DNA of 64,000 bases from Lithodes maja (taxonomy: Eukaryota; Arthropoda; Malacostraca; Decapoda; Lithodidae): positions 1 through 64,000 of the forward strand of contig JBAKBP010003190.1 in assembly GCA_037953745.1 (NCBI GenBank), given 5' to 3'. Every line of letters begins with the position of its first letter. Within the stretch, counting starts at the first letter, position 1. The notes beneath the pieces are model-generated. The model did not search any database and was not told the DNA's origin. It worked only from the letters and a program-made list of their open reading frames with translations. Of this stretch, positions 32,260 to 42,400 are shown one piece after another. The position numbers were made by a program, and so were the translations under genes.

Positions 32260-33135
32260 GGGGTGTGTGGGGGCGGGGGTGTGGGGGCAGCAGCCCCCAC
32301 CCATAATACTAGGATAGGTTAGGTAAGGTTGTTAGGTTAGGCTAATGTCCTTTTAAAGGGGTATAGTAAACACTATGATATACCCTTTTTAGGGGTGTGT
32401 GGGAGCGGGGTGTGGGGGCGGCAGCCCCCACCCATAATACTCGGATAGGTTAGGTAAGGTTGTTAGGTTAGGCTAATGTCCTTTTAACCCTCCAGCCCCG
32501 GCTATGTATTATATATATATTCCTCGAAATCCGGGTGTTTTGGCCGAAAAACGTCTAGGCTAGGCTACCGTATATTCGTTAATCAGACTGCTTCCCGCAT
32601 TCCCGCGCATCCCCAAGCGTAGCTGTGTTATTTACCTGTAGAATGGCATTAAGTAGAGCTCTCTAAGTCAACTGGTTGAGCTGTGATGATGATTTCATTG
32701 GAGATAACTTTATGGCCAAAACAGCCACTTTACACCACTTTTCGATACTTAACAACAACATACAGGCACACACGAACAAGCGACGCTCTCCTTCTTGTGG
32801 CCGGAGATGCGGAGCGTCGGTCCAGCCGGCTGTTGTTTACATGCGTCGGACCGACGCCTCGCACAGCAAGCTCACAGGCTGTGACGTCATGGGTGTTTAA
32901 GAAGCCATCCGGGTTCCTGTTACATGCTTTTTTATGGGCGTTCAAGAGCCCATCCGGGAACGGAGGGTTAAAGGGGTATAGTAAACACTATGATATACCC
33001 TTTTTAGGGGTGTGTGGGAGTGGGGGTGTGGGGGCAGCAGCCCCCACCCATAATACTAGGATAGGTTAGGTAAGGTTGTTAGGTTAGGCTAATGTCCTTT
33101 TAAAGGGGTATAGTAAACACTATGATATACCCGTT
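32260..33135. repeat. 131-bp tandem repeat, interrupted by MITE Y
   Basis: Units start at AGGGGTGTGTGGG at 32260, 32391 and 33006. Spacing is 131 bp, and 131 plus the 484-bp insertion for the last. Each unit carries the GGGGGC-GCAGCCCCC hairpin, TAGGTTAGGTAAGGTTG and GGGGTATAGTAAACACTATG. Confidence 0.85.
32488..32967. mobile_element. piggyBac-type MITE Y, copy 1 (480 bp)
   Basis: Flanked by TTAA at 32484-32487 and 32968-32971. The ends are CCCTCCAGCCCCGG and, in inverse, CCCTCCGTTCCCGG. The neighbouring tandem units read CCTTTTAAAGGGG without interruption (about 32349 and 33096), showing the empty site. No coding capacity. A second copy is at 45572-46068. Confidence 0.85.
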
Positions 33136-33225
33136 CAGAGGTAGGTGATACACCCTATATCACAACTGTTGCCCCAAGTTTAAACATTCGGTGAGCCTAC
33201 TGTGTTTTTGGACTTTGCAATATCG

Positions 33226-33725
33226 CAAAACCCGACCCAACTTTCGCCAAAAATTGGCTCGAGTTTTTCCATTTTGGAGTTTTATGCGGTTCAAATACAT
33301 GAAAACCCCAGCCAACTTTCATAATTACCTTACTGTGTGTTGGGACTCTGAAACATCAGAAAACCCGAGCCAACTTTCGTCAAAAGTTGGCTCGGGTTTA
33401 TCCATTTTGGGGTTTTATGCCGTTCAAATACATGAAAACCCCAGCCAACTTTCATAATTAGGTTACTGTGTTTTGGGACTCTGAAACATCAGAAAACCCG
33501 ACCCAACTTTCGTCAAAACTTGGCTCGGGTTTTTCCATTTTGGGGTTATATGGTTTACAAATTCATGAAAACCCGAGCCAAGTTTCATAATTAGGTTACT
33601 GTGTTTTGGGATTCTGAAACATCAGAAAACACGAGCCAACTTTCGTCAAAACTTGGCTCGGGTTTCTCCATTTTGGGGTTATATGTCTTTCAAATTCATA
33701 AAAACCCGAGCCAAGTTTTGTTTTA
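33226..33725. repeat. Right hairpin array, ~134-bp period
   Basis: AAAACCCGAGCCAACTTTCG followed by its near-inverse ACTTGGCTCGGGTTT recurs at about 33227, 33358, 33492 and 33626, with half-motifs (AAAACCCCAGCCAAC type) between. The period is 134 bp for the last copies. Each full unit can fold into a long stem-loop. Confidence 0.8.
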
Positions 33726-34576
33726 ATACCTCCTTATCGCCTTTTTAAGTCTTTAACCCCACATTTTCCCTGTCTTCATAGCCCTCCCCACTAGTGGGGG
33801 GGGGGAGGGGGGGGTTATCTTAAGATTGTTGGAGTAATGGGTAAACTAATACAAATCCTCCACTCAAACCATGATAAACAACAATAAAACACTGTATTCC
33901 TTGAAAAAAAACAAAAAAACATGCAAAATAAGGCGGCACTACTCTCCTTGAACGCTACCCAATCTAGATGTGACACGGATTTTACAATGGTTCAGAGACA
34001 TCAGCCTAGGCCTAACCTAACAACCTTACCCCTCCCTTGCTCAATTCAAATCTAAATTGACCCAACACCTCCACAACTCACTCTTCAACCCATAAAATCT
34101 AAATTGACCCAACACCTCCACAACTCGCTCTTCAACCCATAAAATCCCCCTTCCCATTTTTTAGCAACATCTCAACCCCTGATAAACTACCCCATCATAT
34201 TATTGGTCCGACACACACTAGCCTACCAGTCACCCCATAGGCTAGTCAAGCATCCCCAGTACATTCAAATGTTGCATCTGACTGGTGTGTCATGCTATCT
34301 CCTGGGCTGCCTAATCCTTGGCCTGTCATGTGCTAGGCCTACCGATTGGCGGCCCTACCAGGTGAGTAACCTAACCTATCCTAGTAGCCTATTATGGGTG
34401 GGGGCTGCCGCCCCCACACCCCCGCTGGTTGGGTAAAACGGTAGAAATTAGTTGGGGTGGAGTGAGTAACCGTAGATTTTCGTAAGGGGGTCAGAGGGGG
34501 CGGAATGCCCTTATAATCCATTTCCACATATTGCCACCTATACCACATCACTTACCTCGTTGTACCTTCCTGTTAG

Positions 34577-35395
34577 GCCTAAATACAATAATAATTTGGG
34601 TTATAGGCCTACTGATGTTTTGGACCGACAGTTAGCTCATTGATCTGTTTAGGCCTAATAGGTCCGTTAGATCATATACATCATTGCTATATATGGCATT
34701 AAGAGCTGAAATGTATTATAAGGGAGAAAAAACAAAAACGCTAAAATACATGTAGGCTACTGTAAAACAATAAGTTTTTCAGCCAGTACCCAACCAGCGG
34801 GGGTGTGGGGGCGGCAGCCCCCACCCATATACAGTACTAGGTTAAGTTAGGGTCAATTTAAAGATGATGTAATTAAATTGCTAAAAAATAGTTTCGATTG
34901 TTTTTATGTAGTTTAGAGTTGTGTAAGGGTGTTTTGATGTGTGAAAATAGGCGTAAATGCATATTTACCCATTAAACAACAATCTAAAAACACGTCCCTT
35001 CACTCGCGAAAAATAACTAATTTGGCCATAACCGTTTGCCGTTGGATACAAAATATGTAGAGGGGGGGCAAGCCCCCCCTCACCCCCCCAAGATTTATTG
35101 AAATCGTCATATATTTAAACAGTAGGGAGCAAAAACCAAATTTTCCCCAACGCTTCTTCTTCTTCGCGGCGGATGTAAACAAAGCCACCCGCCTCTTGCG
35201 ACGTAGGCGATATAGAGGATATTTTGTTTTTTTCAGGATCAGTAATACATTTTTACGCGCATTTAGACACATATAGGAATGAAATACATGGTATAAGAAA
35301 CCTGTAGGCCACGATATAATCGATGTATGAATTTAATTACATCATCTTTATATTGTCCTAAGTTAGGTTAGGTTAAGTTAGGCTAATAGGCTAGC

Positions 35396-35431
<36 letters not shown>

Positions 35432-35900
35432 AGTAACCCAACCAGCGGGGGTGTGGGGGCGGCAGCCCCCACCCATAACACTAGGATAGGTTAGGTAAGG
35501 TTGTTAGGTTAGGCTAATGTCTTCCCAAAGTTGACTATTTTTATAACATGAACTATTAGGCTACCCACTCCACCCCGTGAAATCCGAGCCAGCTTTCGTC
35601 AAATGTTTGCTCGGGTATTCACAAAATTGGGTTGTATGGGTTTGCAATTTGGGAAAACCTGAGCCAAGTTTTGGTACAAAGTGCTATATTATTGTATTTT
35701 TACCCTTTTAACCCCTCATTTTCCCTGAACTTCATAGCCCTCCCCACTAGTGGGGGGCGTGTTTTTAGATTGTTGGATAATGGGTAAATACTCATTTCCG
35801 CTCCTCTTCAGTATAAAACAACACTATATCTGAAGGAAAAATTACAAAAAACAAAATAAAACTTACTGAAATCGCTGTCGGTCCAAAAAGTCAGGTTTAC
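34577..35900. mobile_element. Related palindromic element fragments (W family)
   Basis: CAACAATCTAAAAACACG at 34977-34994 is repeated in inverse at about 35758-35776, with TTTACCCATT alongside both, giving an inverted-repeat pair. The interior carries the GGGGGCGGCAGCCCCC module (34804-34823 and 35451-35471), a 30-A run (35401-35430) and hairpin-motif remnants (35580-35670). No gene is supported. Confidence 0.55.
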
Positions 35901-36017
35901 CGACCTTAGGCCTATTTAGCCTACCAGTGTTTTTTTGTTTTTTTCAAGGAATAGCCTAGGCATAGCCTATAGCCTAGCCGGTAAGATGAGGAGTAGTGGG
36001 CGTACCACTACCAACAT

Positions 36018-36183
36018 ACAGCATAACTCATCTATAAAACATTAACCTAACCTAACCAAACAACCTAACCTAACCTAACCTAACCTAACCTAACCTAACC
36101 TAGTATTCATGTACCGGTAGTAGGCTACTAGGCTAGGTTAGGTTAGGTTAGGTTAATGTTTTATAGATGATTTATGCTGTAGG
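36018..36183. repeat. Palindromic element with telomere-like (CCTAA)n stem
   Basis: ACAGCATAACTCATCTATAA and AAACATTAACCTAACC on the left are mirrored by GGTTAGGTTAATGTTTTATA and GATGATTTATGCTGT on the right. About eight CCTAA units occupy 36060-36100. The arrangement is a 166-bp fold-back containing the arthropod telomere pentamer internally; it is not a chromosome end, since unrelated sequence continues on both sides. Confidence 0.75.
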
Positions 36184-36526
36184 CTATGTCGGTACCGTAA
36201 AGTGGGGTTACTTCGGACTTGGGTCATAACTTCAGACATCGGCGATAATAAGTAATTAGACATGGTCATTTTTCATTATAGCCTATAATGGAAACCCTTT
36301 TTATTTTTATTTTTTTGTGGGGTCCGGTTAGAGAAATGGCAAAGGAAGAACATGTAAAAGTCCTAGGGAACTGACATGAGTATATGTACACTAAAAAAAT
36401 ATTATATACAGTAGGGCCTATGTGACGAAAATACAGTATACATTTTTCGCTACCCTGCCAAACTTCTATCACCCTGAAGAAATTTGTTTGTATGAATGAT
36501 GTTGTGACTGATATAATTTTGTAGTA
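36184..36526. other. Spacer, no gene seen
   Basis: AT-rich with no recognisable domain. It leads directly into the 29-bp satellite. Confidence 0.4.
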
Positions 36527-38560
36527 AAATTACCAGAGACAACATCCACCAAAGGAAATTACCAGAGACAACATCCACCAAAGGAAATTACCAGAGACAA
36601 CATCCACCAAAGGAAATTACCAGAGACAACATCCACCAAAGGAAATTACCAGAGACAACATCCACCAAAGGAAATTACCAGAGACAACATCCACCAAAGG
36701 AAATTACCAGAGACAACATCCACCAAAGGAAATTACCAGAGACAACATCCACCAAAGGAAATTACCAGAGACAACATCCACCAAAGGAAATTACCAGAGA
36801 CAACATCCACCAAAGGAAATTACCAGAGACAACATCCACCAAAGGAAATTACCAGAGACAACATCCACCAAAGGAAATTACCAGAGACAACATCCACCAA
36901 AGGAAATTACCAGAGACAACATCCACCAAAGGAAATTACCAGAGACAACATCCACCAAAGGAAATTACCAGAGACAACATCCACCAAAGGAAATTACCAG
37001 AGACAACATCCACCAAAGGAAATTACCAGAGACAACATCCACCAAAGGAAATTACCAGAGACAACATCCACCAAAGGAAATTACCAGAGACAACATCCAC
37101 CAAAGGAAATTACCAGAGACAACATCCACCAAAGGAAATTACCAGAGACAACATCCACCAAAGGAAATTACCAGAGACAACATCCACCAAAGGAAATTAC
37201 CAGAGACAACATCCACCAAAGGAAATTACCAGAGACAACATCCACCAAAGGAAATTACCAGAGACAACATCCACCAAAGGAAATTACCAGAGACAACATC
37301 CACCAAAGGAAATTACCAGAGACAACATCCACCAAAGGAAATTACCAGAGACAATATCCACCAAAGGAAATTACCAGAGACAACATCCACCAAAGGAAAT
37401 TACCAGAGACAACATCCACCAAAGGAAATTACCAGAGACAACATCCACCAAAGGAAATTACCAGAGACAACATCCACCAAAGGAAATTACCAGAGACAAC
37501 ATCCACCAAAGGAAATTACCAGAGACAACATCCACCAAAGGAAATTACCAGAGACAACATCCACCAAAGGAAATTACCAGAGACAACATCCACCAAAGGA
37601 AATTACCAGAGACAACATCCACCAAAGGAAATTACCAGAGACAACATCCACCAAAGGAAATTACCAGAGACAACATCCACCAAAGGAAATTACCAGAGAC
37701 AACATCCACCAAAGGAAATTACCAGAGACAACATCCACCAAAGGAAATTACCAGAGACAACATCCACCAAAGGAAATTACCAGAGACAACATCCACCAAA
37801 GGAAATTACCAGAGACAACATCCACCAAAGGAAATTACCAGAGACAACATCCACCAAAGGAAATTACCAGAGACAACATCCACCAAAGGAAATTACCAGA
37901 GACAACATCCACCAAAGGAAATTACCAGAGACAACATCCACCAAAGGAAATTACCAGAGACAATATCCACCAAAGGAAATTACCAGAGACAACATCCACC
38001 AAAGGAAATTACCAGAGACAACATCCACCAAAGGAAATTACCAGAGACAACATCCACCAAAGGAAATTACCAGAGACAACATCCACCAAAGGAAATTACC
38101 AGAGACAACATCCACCAAAGGAAATTACCAGAGACAATATCCACCAAAGGAAATTACCAGAGACAATATCCACCAAAGGAAATTACCAGAGACAACATCC
38201 ACCAAAGGAAATTACCAGAGACAACATCCACCAAAGGAAATTACCAGAGACAACATCCACCAAAGGAAATTACCAGAGACAACATCCACCAAAGGAAATT
38301 ACCAGAGACAACATCCACCAAAGGAAATTACCAGAGACAACATCCACCAAAGGAAATTACCAGAGACAACATCCACCAAAGGAAATTACCAGAGACAACA
38401 TCCACCAAAGGAAATTACCAGAGACAACATCCACCAAAGGAAATTACCAGAGACAACATCCACCAAAGGAAATTACCAGAGACAACATCCACCAAAGGAA
38501 ATTACCAGAGACAACATCCACCAAAGGAAATTACCAGAGACAACATCCACCAAAGGAAAT
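36527..38560. repeat. 29-bp satellite, about 70 copies
   Basis: The unit AAATTACCAGAGACAACATC plus CACCAAAGG repeats almost perfectly without interruption. The only recurrent variant I saw is CAATATCC for CAACATCC, at about 37353, 37962, 38135 and 38164; the spacings are multiples of 29. The right end breaks into AAATTTGTTACACTTG. No conserved open frame. Confidence 0.97.
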
Positions 38561-39109
38561 TTGTTACACTTGTATAACGCTCGGTAAGATCCTGTGTAGC
38601 GGGAGGAACTTTTTTTCAGATGCCTATTTACTAAGAAACATGAACAATACATTTAACCTAACCTAACCAAAACCTAACCTAACCTAACCTAGTATATTAG
38701 TCGACTATTTATGAATGTAAAATTAAAAATATATGGAAATTTTTTATTTTAAATTAATACCACAAATTTTCCGAGTGTCTTTTATAAACAAAATTGGTAA
38801 TTTGCATCAATATATAGTGTTTGTAATAAATTAGAAATCTCGGGAAAACCTATTTTCCCCATTAGGCCTATCGATCGATGTTGAGACACGCTCGCTCCCC
38901 GATAGTGATTTGAAAAGACATTAGCCTAACCTAACAACCTTACCTAACCTAACCTAATATTATGGGTGGGGGCTGCTGCCCCCACACCCCCGCTGGTTGA
39001 GTACTGTACTAATCCCTTAATAAAAAAAAAAAAAATTGGCTGTCGATCATACGAAGGTGAAAGAAAAGTCGATGAAGTCTATGGTGTTGACTCTGCAATC
39101 TTCAGCTTG
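38561..39109. other. Spacer with (CCTAA)n and a W-family fragment
   Basis: Holds one half of a 20-bp inverted repeat (38588-38607; partner 45484-45503), a short CCTAA run (38655-38695), and from about 38750 a W-type fragment with CCCCGATAGTG, the GGGGGCTGCTGCCCCCAC module (38964-38985) and GAAGTCTATGGTGTTGACTC. No gene. Confidence 0.6.
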
Positions 39110-39187
39110 ATTGTATTTACCTAATTGTATTTACCTAATTGTAGTTTACAGGAGTTGAGCTAAGCTCGTGTTGTCCCGTCTCTCAGT

Positions 39188-40855
39188 CTACTTTTTATCC
39201 AATTTTTTCTTGAAAATATGGATGTTCCTTGCCCCTACCACCTCCTCCTCCAGCCCATTCCATTTGTCAATACATCTATAGGGGAAGCTAAACTTCCTGA
39301 TATCGTTCTTGCAGGTAGGTCTTTTTACTTTGTAGCTGTGGCCTCTAGTTATTCCTGTATCCATAATTAATATATCCTCCCTATCCAGCCTCTCCAGCCC
39401 CCGGGTGCATTTGTACATCATTATCATGTCTCCCCTCTCTCTCCTCTCTTTTAGACTCGGTAGATTTAATTTTTCTAGCCTCCCTTCATATGGCAGTTCT
39501 CTGAGACTTAGAACCAATCTAGTAACTGCTCTCTGGATTCTTTCTAACTTGTGAATATGCTTCTTTAGATGCGGGGACCACACCACTGCTGCATACTCCA
39601 ATCTTGGTCTAATCATACTCTTCATAATTTTCGCTACCATGGTCTCATCCAAGTAGTTCAGAGCAACTTTCATATTCCCGGCCATTGCATACATTCCGCT
39701 AAAGAGCTTGTTAATATGTTTCTCTGGCGACAAATTATCTTGTATAATCAACCCTAAATCCTTTTCTTTTTCGGCCTTGCTAATTATATTATCTCCCATC
39801 CTGTACTCCCAATTTGGTCTATTCACACTTCTTCCCATATTTAACACATGGTATTTACTTATATTAAATTTCATTTTCCACTTGGTGCTCCATTCGTATA
39901 TTTTATCTAAATCCCCTTGCAGCTCCTCACAACTACTTTTATTTGTTATTTGTCTCATAATTTTTACGTCATCTGCAAACATTGACATGTAGGAGTTTAT
40001 GCCTATCGGTAGGTCATTCACGTACATAAGGAACATGAGAGGTGCCAACACAGATCCCTGCGGCACACCACTCTCAACTTTCCGCCACGATGAGTAAGTT
40101 CCTCTAATGTTGGTCCTCATTTCCCTATCTGTTAAATAGCTCTCCATCCATTTCAGCAAACTCCCCCTGACACATCCTAGCGTCTCAAGCTTAGATAACA
40201 ATCTCTTATGTGGTACCATATCTAATGCTTTGGAAAGGTCTAAGTAGACGCAGTCCACCCATCCGCCTCTTTCTTGGAGTACATCTATCACCCTACTGTA
40301 ATAACATAGCAAACTGGTAACACAAGATGTCCCTTCTCTGAATCCAAATTGCTTTGGGGTTATTATCTTCTTTCTCTCCAACATTTTCATCCATCTCTTC
40401 CTAATTAGCTTTTCACAAATCTTGCATACAATACTAGTAAGTGAAACTGGTCTATAGTTTAGAGGGTCCTCATGGTTTCCATTCTTGTATATCGGAATGA
40501 TATTAGCTCTTTTCCATTCAACAGGAACCTGTCCTTTATCTAAGGAAGCTTGAATTATGTCCCTCACAGGCTCCACTAATTGCTCTGCACACTCCTTTAA
40601 AACCCAGGCAGACACTTCATCCGGTCCCATAGCTTTCCTTACTTCAAGTCCTCTCATCGCAGATAACAGCTCATCTCTAGTTATTTCAATCTTACTAAGA
40701 CCACTCTCCAGTACTCCCGCCTGTGGTTCGTCAAAACCTTCCTCTCTAGTAAAAACTGACCCCAATTTGTTATTCATTACCTCGCACATGTCCGATACAT
40801 TTTCATACGTCCTAGCATCAACTCTTAATTTAGTAATTTGTTTCTTTACCTTCAA
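39188..40855 (-). pseudogene. LINE reverse-transcriptase half
   Basis: 555 codons without a stop. Reverse-transcriptase blocks appear in order: GPDEVSAWVLKEC, EWKRANIIPIYKNG, NYRPVSLTSIVCKICEKL, QFGFREG, VYLDLSKALDMVPH, SGVPQGSVLAPLMF and the active-site FADD. The C-terminal part has RPRLEYAAVVWSPH and a Lys-rich end. The usual KAFD reads KALD. The frame is open upstream of the first ATG to about 40924, where it meets the endonuclease frame, so this is the downstream part of one original gene. It cannot be made as a single protein with the upstream half in its present state. Confidence 0.85.
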
Positions 40856-40908
40856 CTTACTGTTTATATATTTATAAAATAATCTAGGGTCACTTTCACA
40901 TTTATTTA

Positions 40909-42249
40909 CTATGTTCTTCTCATATTACTCATAACTTGCCTAATTATGTTAACATATCTATTCCTCTCCTGTTTATATTTATTCCGATTACTCTCAGTGT
41001 TCCTTCTTCTTAATCTAGCCCAAGCTGCATCACGCCTACCCAAAGCTCTTTTGCATTTCAAATTAAACCAATCTTTCTGCTTAGTAAAATTTCCAGTTTT
41101 ATATTTTGGGACAAACAGATTGGTTCCTACTCTATAAATTTCGAGGAATCTACTATATTTACCTTGTACGTCCTGTTCGTTCAAAATAAGATCCCAATCT
41201 ACTCCCTCTAAATATCTTTTCAAGGATACATAATCAGCTTTACTATAATTTAATCTGTCATTTATGTAGCTATTGTCTAATCTATTGGCATTACTCGAGG
41301 TCAACTTCCATTTTAGTACTAGGTGATCACTTTTACCTACAGGACATAGATAATTTATATCACTAATTTCGTGAGGATCTTTTGTAAAAATCAGATCGAG
41401 TTTAGAAGGTTCGTTATTACCCCTCATTCTTGTATTTTCCTTCACATGTTGTGCAAGTACATTTTCCGTAACCAACTCCACTAGCCGACTTCCCCAAGAT
41501 CTCTGATTTGGCCCTGCATCTCCCGATTCCCAATCAACCTCACTACAGTTGAAATCTCCTACCAAGATCAATCGATTCTTCCTTAAAAGCAATCTTCTCA
41601 ACGACTGAATCATATCCTCGACCATCTCCTCAAACTCCAACTCCCTCCATGCTCTGGTCTTTGGTGGCATGTAAGCTACTGCTATGTCTAGCTTTTTTCC
41701 TTCTATATCATTGAGTTCAACTGCCATTATTTCTGCCTTGTCATTATTTAACTCCATGTGCTTTGCTGTCATAAGGTTCTTAACTAATACTGCCACTCCA
41801 CCTCCCCTTTTACCCTTTCTATCATATCTCCATATATTATATCCTTCACTAAACACTATGTTGCTGTCAAAGTCCTGGTTCAGCTTTGTCTCCGTCAAAC
41901 AGACTATCTGTGGTTGATCTTTTCTTAATATATCATCTAACTCTACCTTTTTACTGTTTATTCCGTCTATATTAGTGTAGTAGCACAGTATATTTGAATC
42001 CACCTCCTTGTTTCTCTTCCCTCTCTGCCTCCTACCAGGTTCATCTCCTCCTCCATCCCTTCCCTGACCCAGTTCCACCTCCCCTGCTAATTCTATTCTC
42101 CTCCCCCCCCCCCCCTCCACAACCTCCCATACCCCCTCTCTCTCCCTCTGTTCCACCTTCTCCACCATATCCACCACATGTACATTGATAACGGGAAAGT
42201 ACCGTACCGTATTGACAACCTTGTTACGAAAATTCAATTTTAGTACCAT
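40909..42249 (-). pseudogene. LINE endonuclease half
   Basis: 446 codons. An N-terminal low-complexity Glu/Gly/Arg region is followed by an exonuclease-endonuclease-phosphatase domain (about residues 88-320: NILCYYTNIDGINSK, CLTETKL, GGGVAVLVKN, LILVGDFNCSEVDWE, LDLIFTKD) with the terminal SDH motif intact (VGKSDHLVLKW). The frame runs into a TAG at 40911-40909. The reverse-transcriptase frame overlaps it at about 40924, with the reading phase shifted by one base, consistent with one lost nucleotide. The poly-C run near 42105-42117 lies in the N-terminal part and may hide another slip. Confidence 0.82.
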
Positions 42250-42400
42250 ACTGTACTTTTATATTAGGTTTTTCCGAGGGTTTAACACATTTTCATATGA
42301 TCTTTAGAGATATCGATGACAACCTTGTTACGGAAAAGACATTTTAGTACCATACTTTTTATTAGGTTTTGCCGAGGGTTAACACAAATTTTATTATGAT
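42203..42400. repeat. Two tandem copies of a ~95-bp dispersed repeat
   Basis: GACAACCTTGTTACG, TTTTAGTACCATACT, TTAGGTTTTTCCGAGGG (or TTTTGCC) and ATGATCTTTAGAG occur twice; the family also occurs at 30366-30480. The last copy ends in the words that form the adjacent satellite. Confidence 0.75.

Larger units (their letters stand above)
29095..34576 (+). mobile_element. Large inverted-repeat DNA element with Merlin/ISXO2-type transposase
   Basis: The arms 29095-29203 and 34490-34576 are inverted repeats. GATTATAAGGGCATTCCGCC at 29175-29194 is repeated in inverse at about 34500-34519, and AACAGGAAGG...GAGGTAA...ATGTGGTATAGG at 29097-29134 is repeated in inverse at 34537-34576. Inner segments with CCGATAGTGGGGAGGGCT (29360s) and its inverse (33780s) also pair. 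Between them lie hairpin arrays, a transposase gene (31114-32046) and later insertions. I could not define an 8-9 bp target duplication, so outer ends are approximate and several related elements may be nested. Confidence 0.6.
39110..42250 (-). mobile_element. CR1/L2-like LINE, frameshifted
   Basis: Minus-strand element ending at the left in about two TTGTATTTACCTAA units (39110-39144), a tail style I associate with abundant decapod LINEs. The coding region is split into an endonuclease half (40909-42249) and a reverse-transcriptase half (39188-40855) by one apparent frameshift. The 5' end abuts a dispersed repeat at about 42203-42400. Confidence 0.8.

Noticed and set aside
36060..36100. (CCTAA)n as a chromosome end
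   Set aside because: Too short and bounded by other repeats on both sides.
36527..38560. 29-bp repeat array as a CRISPR array
   Set aside because: Units are contiguous with no variable spacers, and the context is eukaryotic; it is a satellite.
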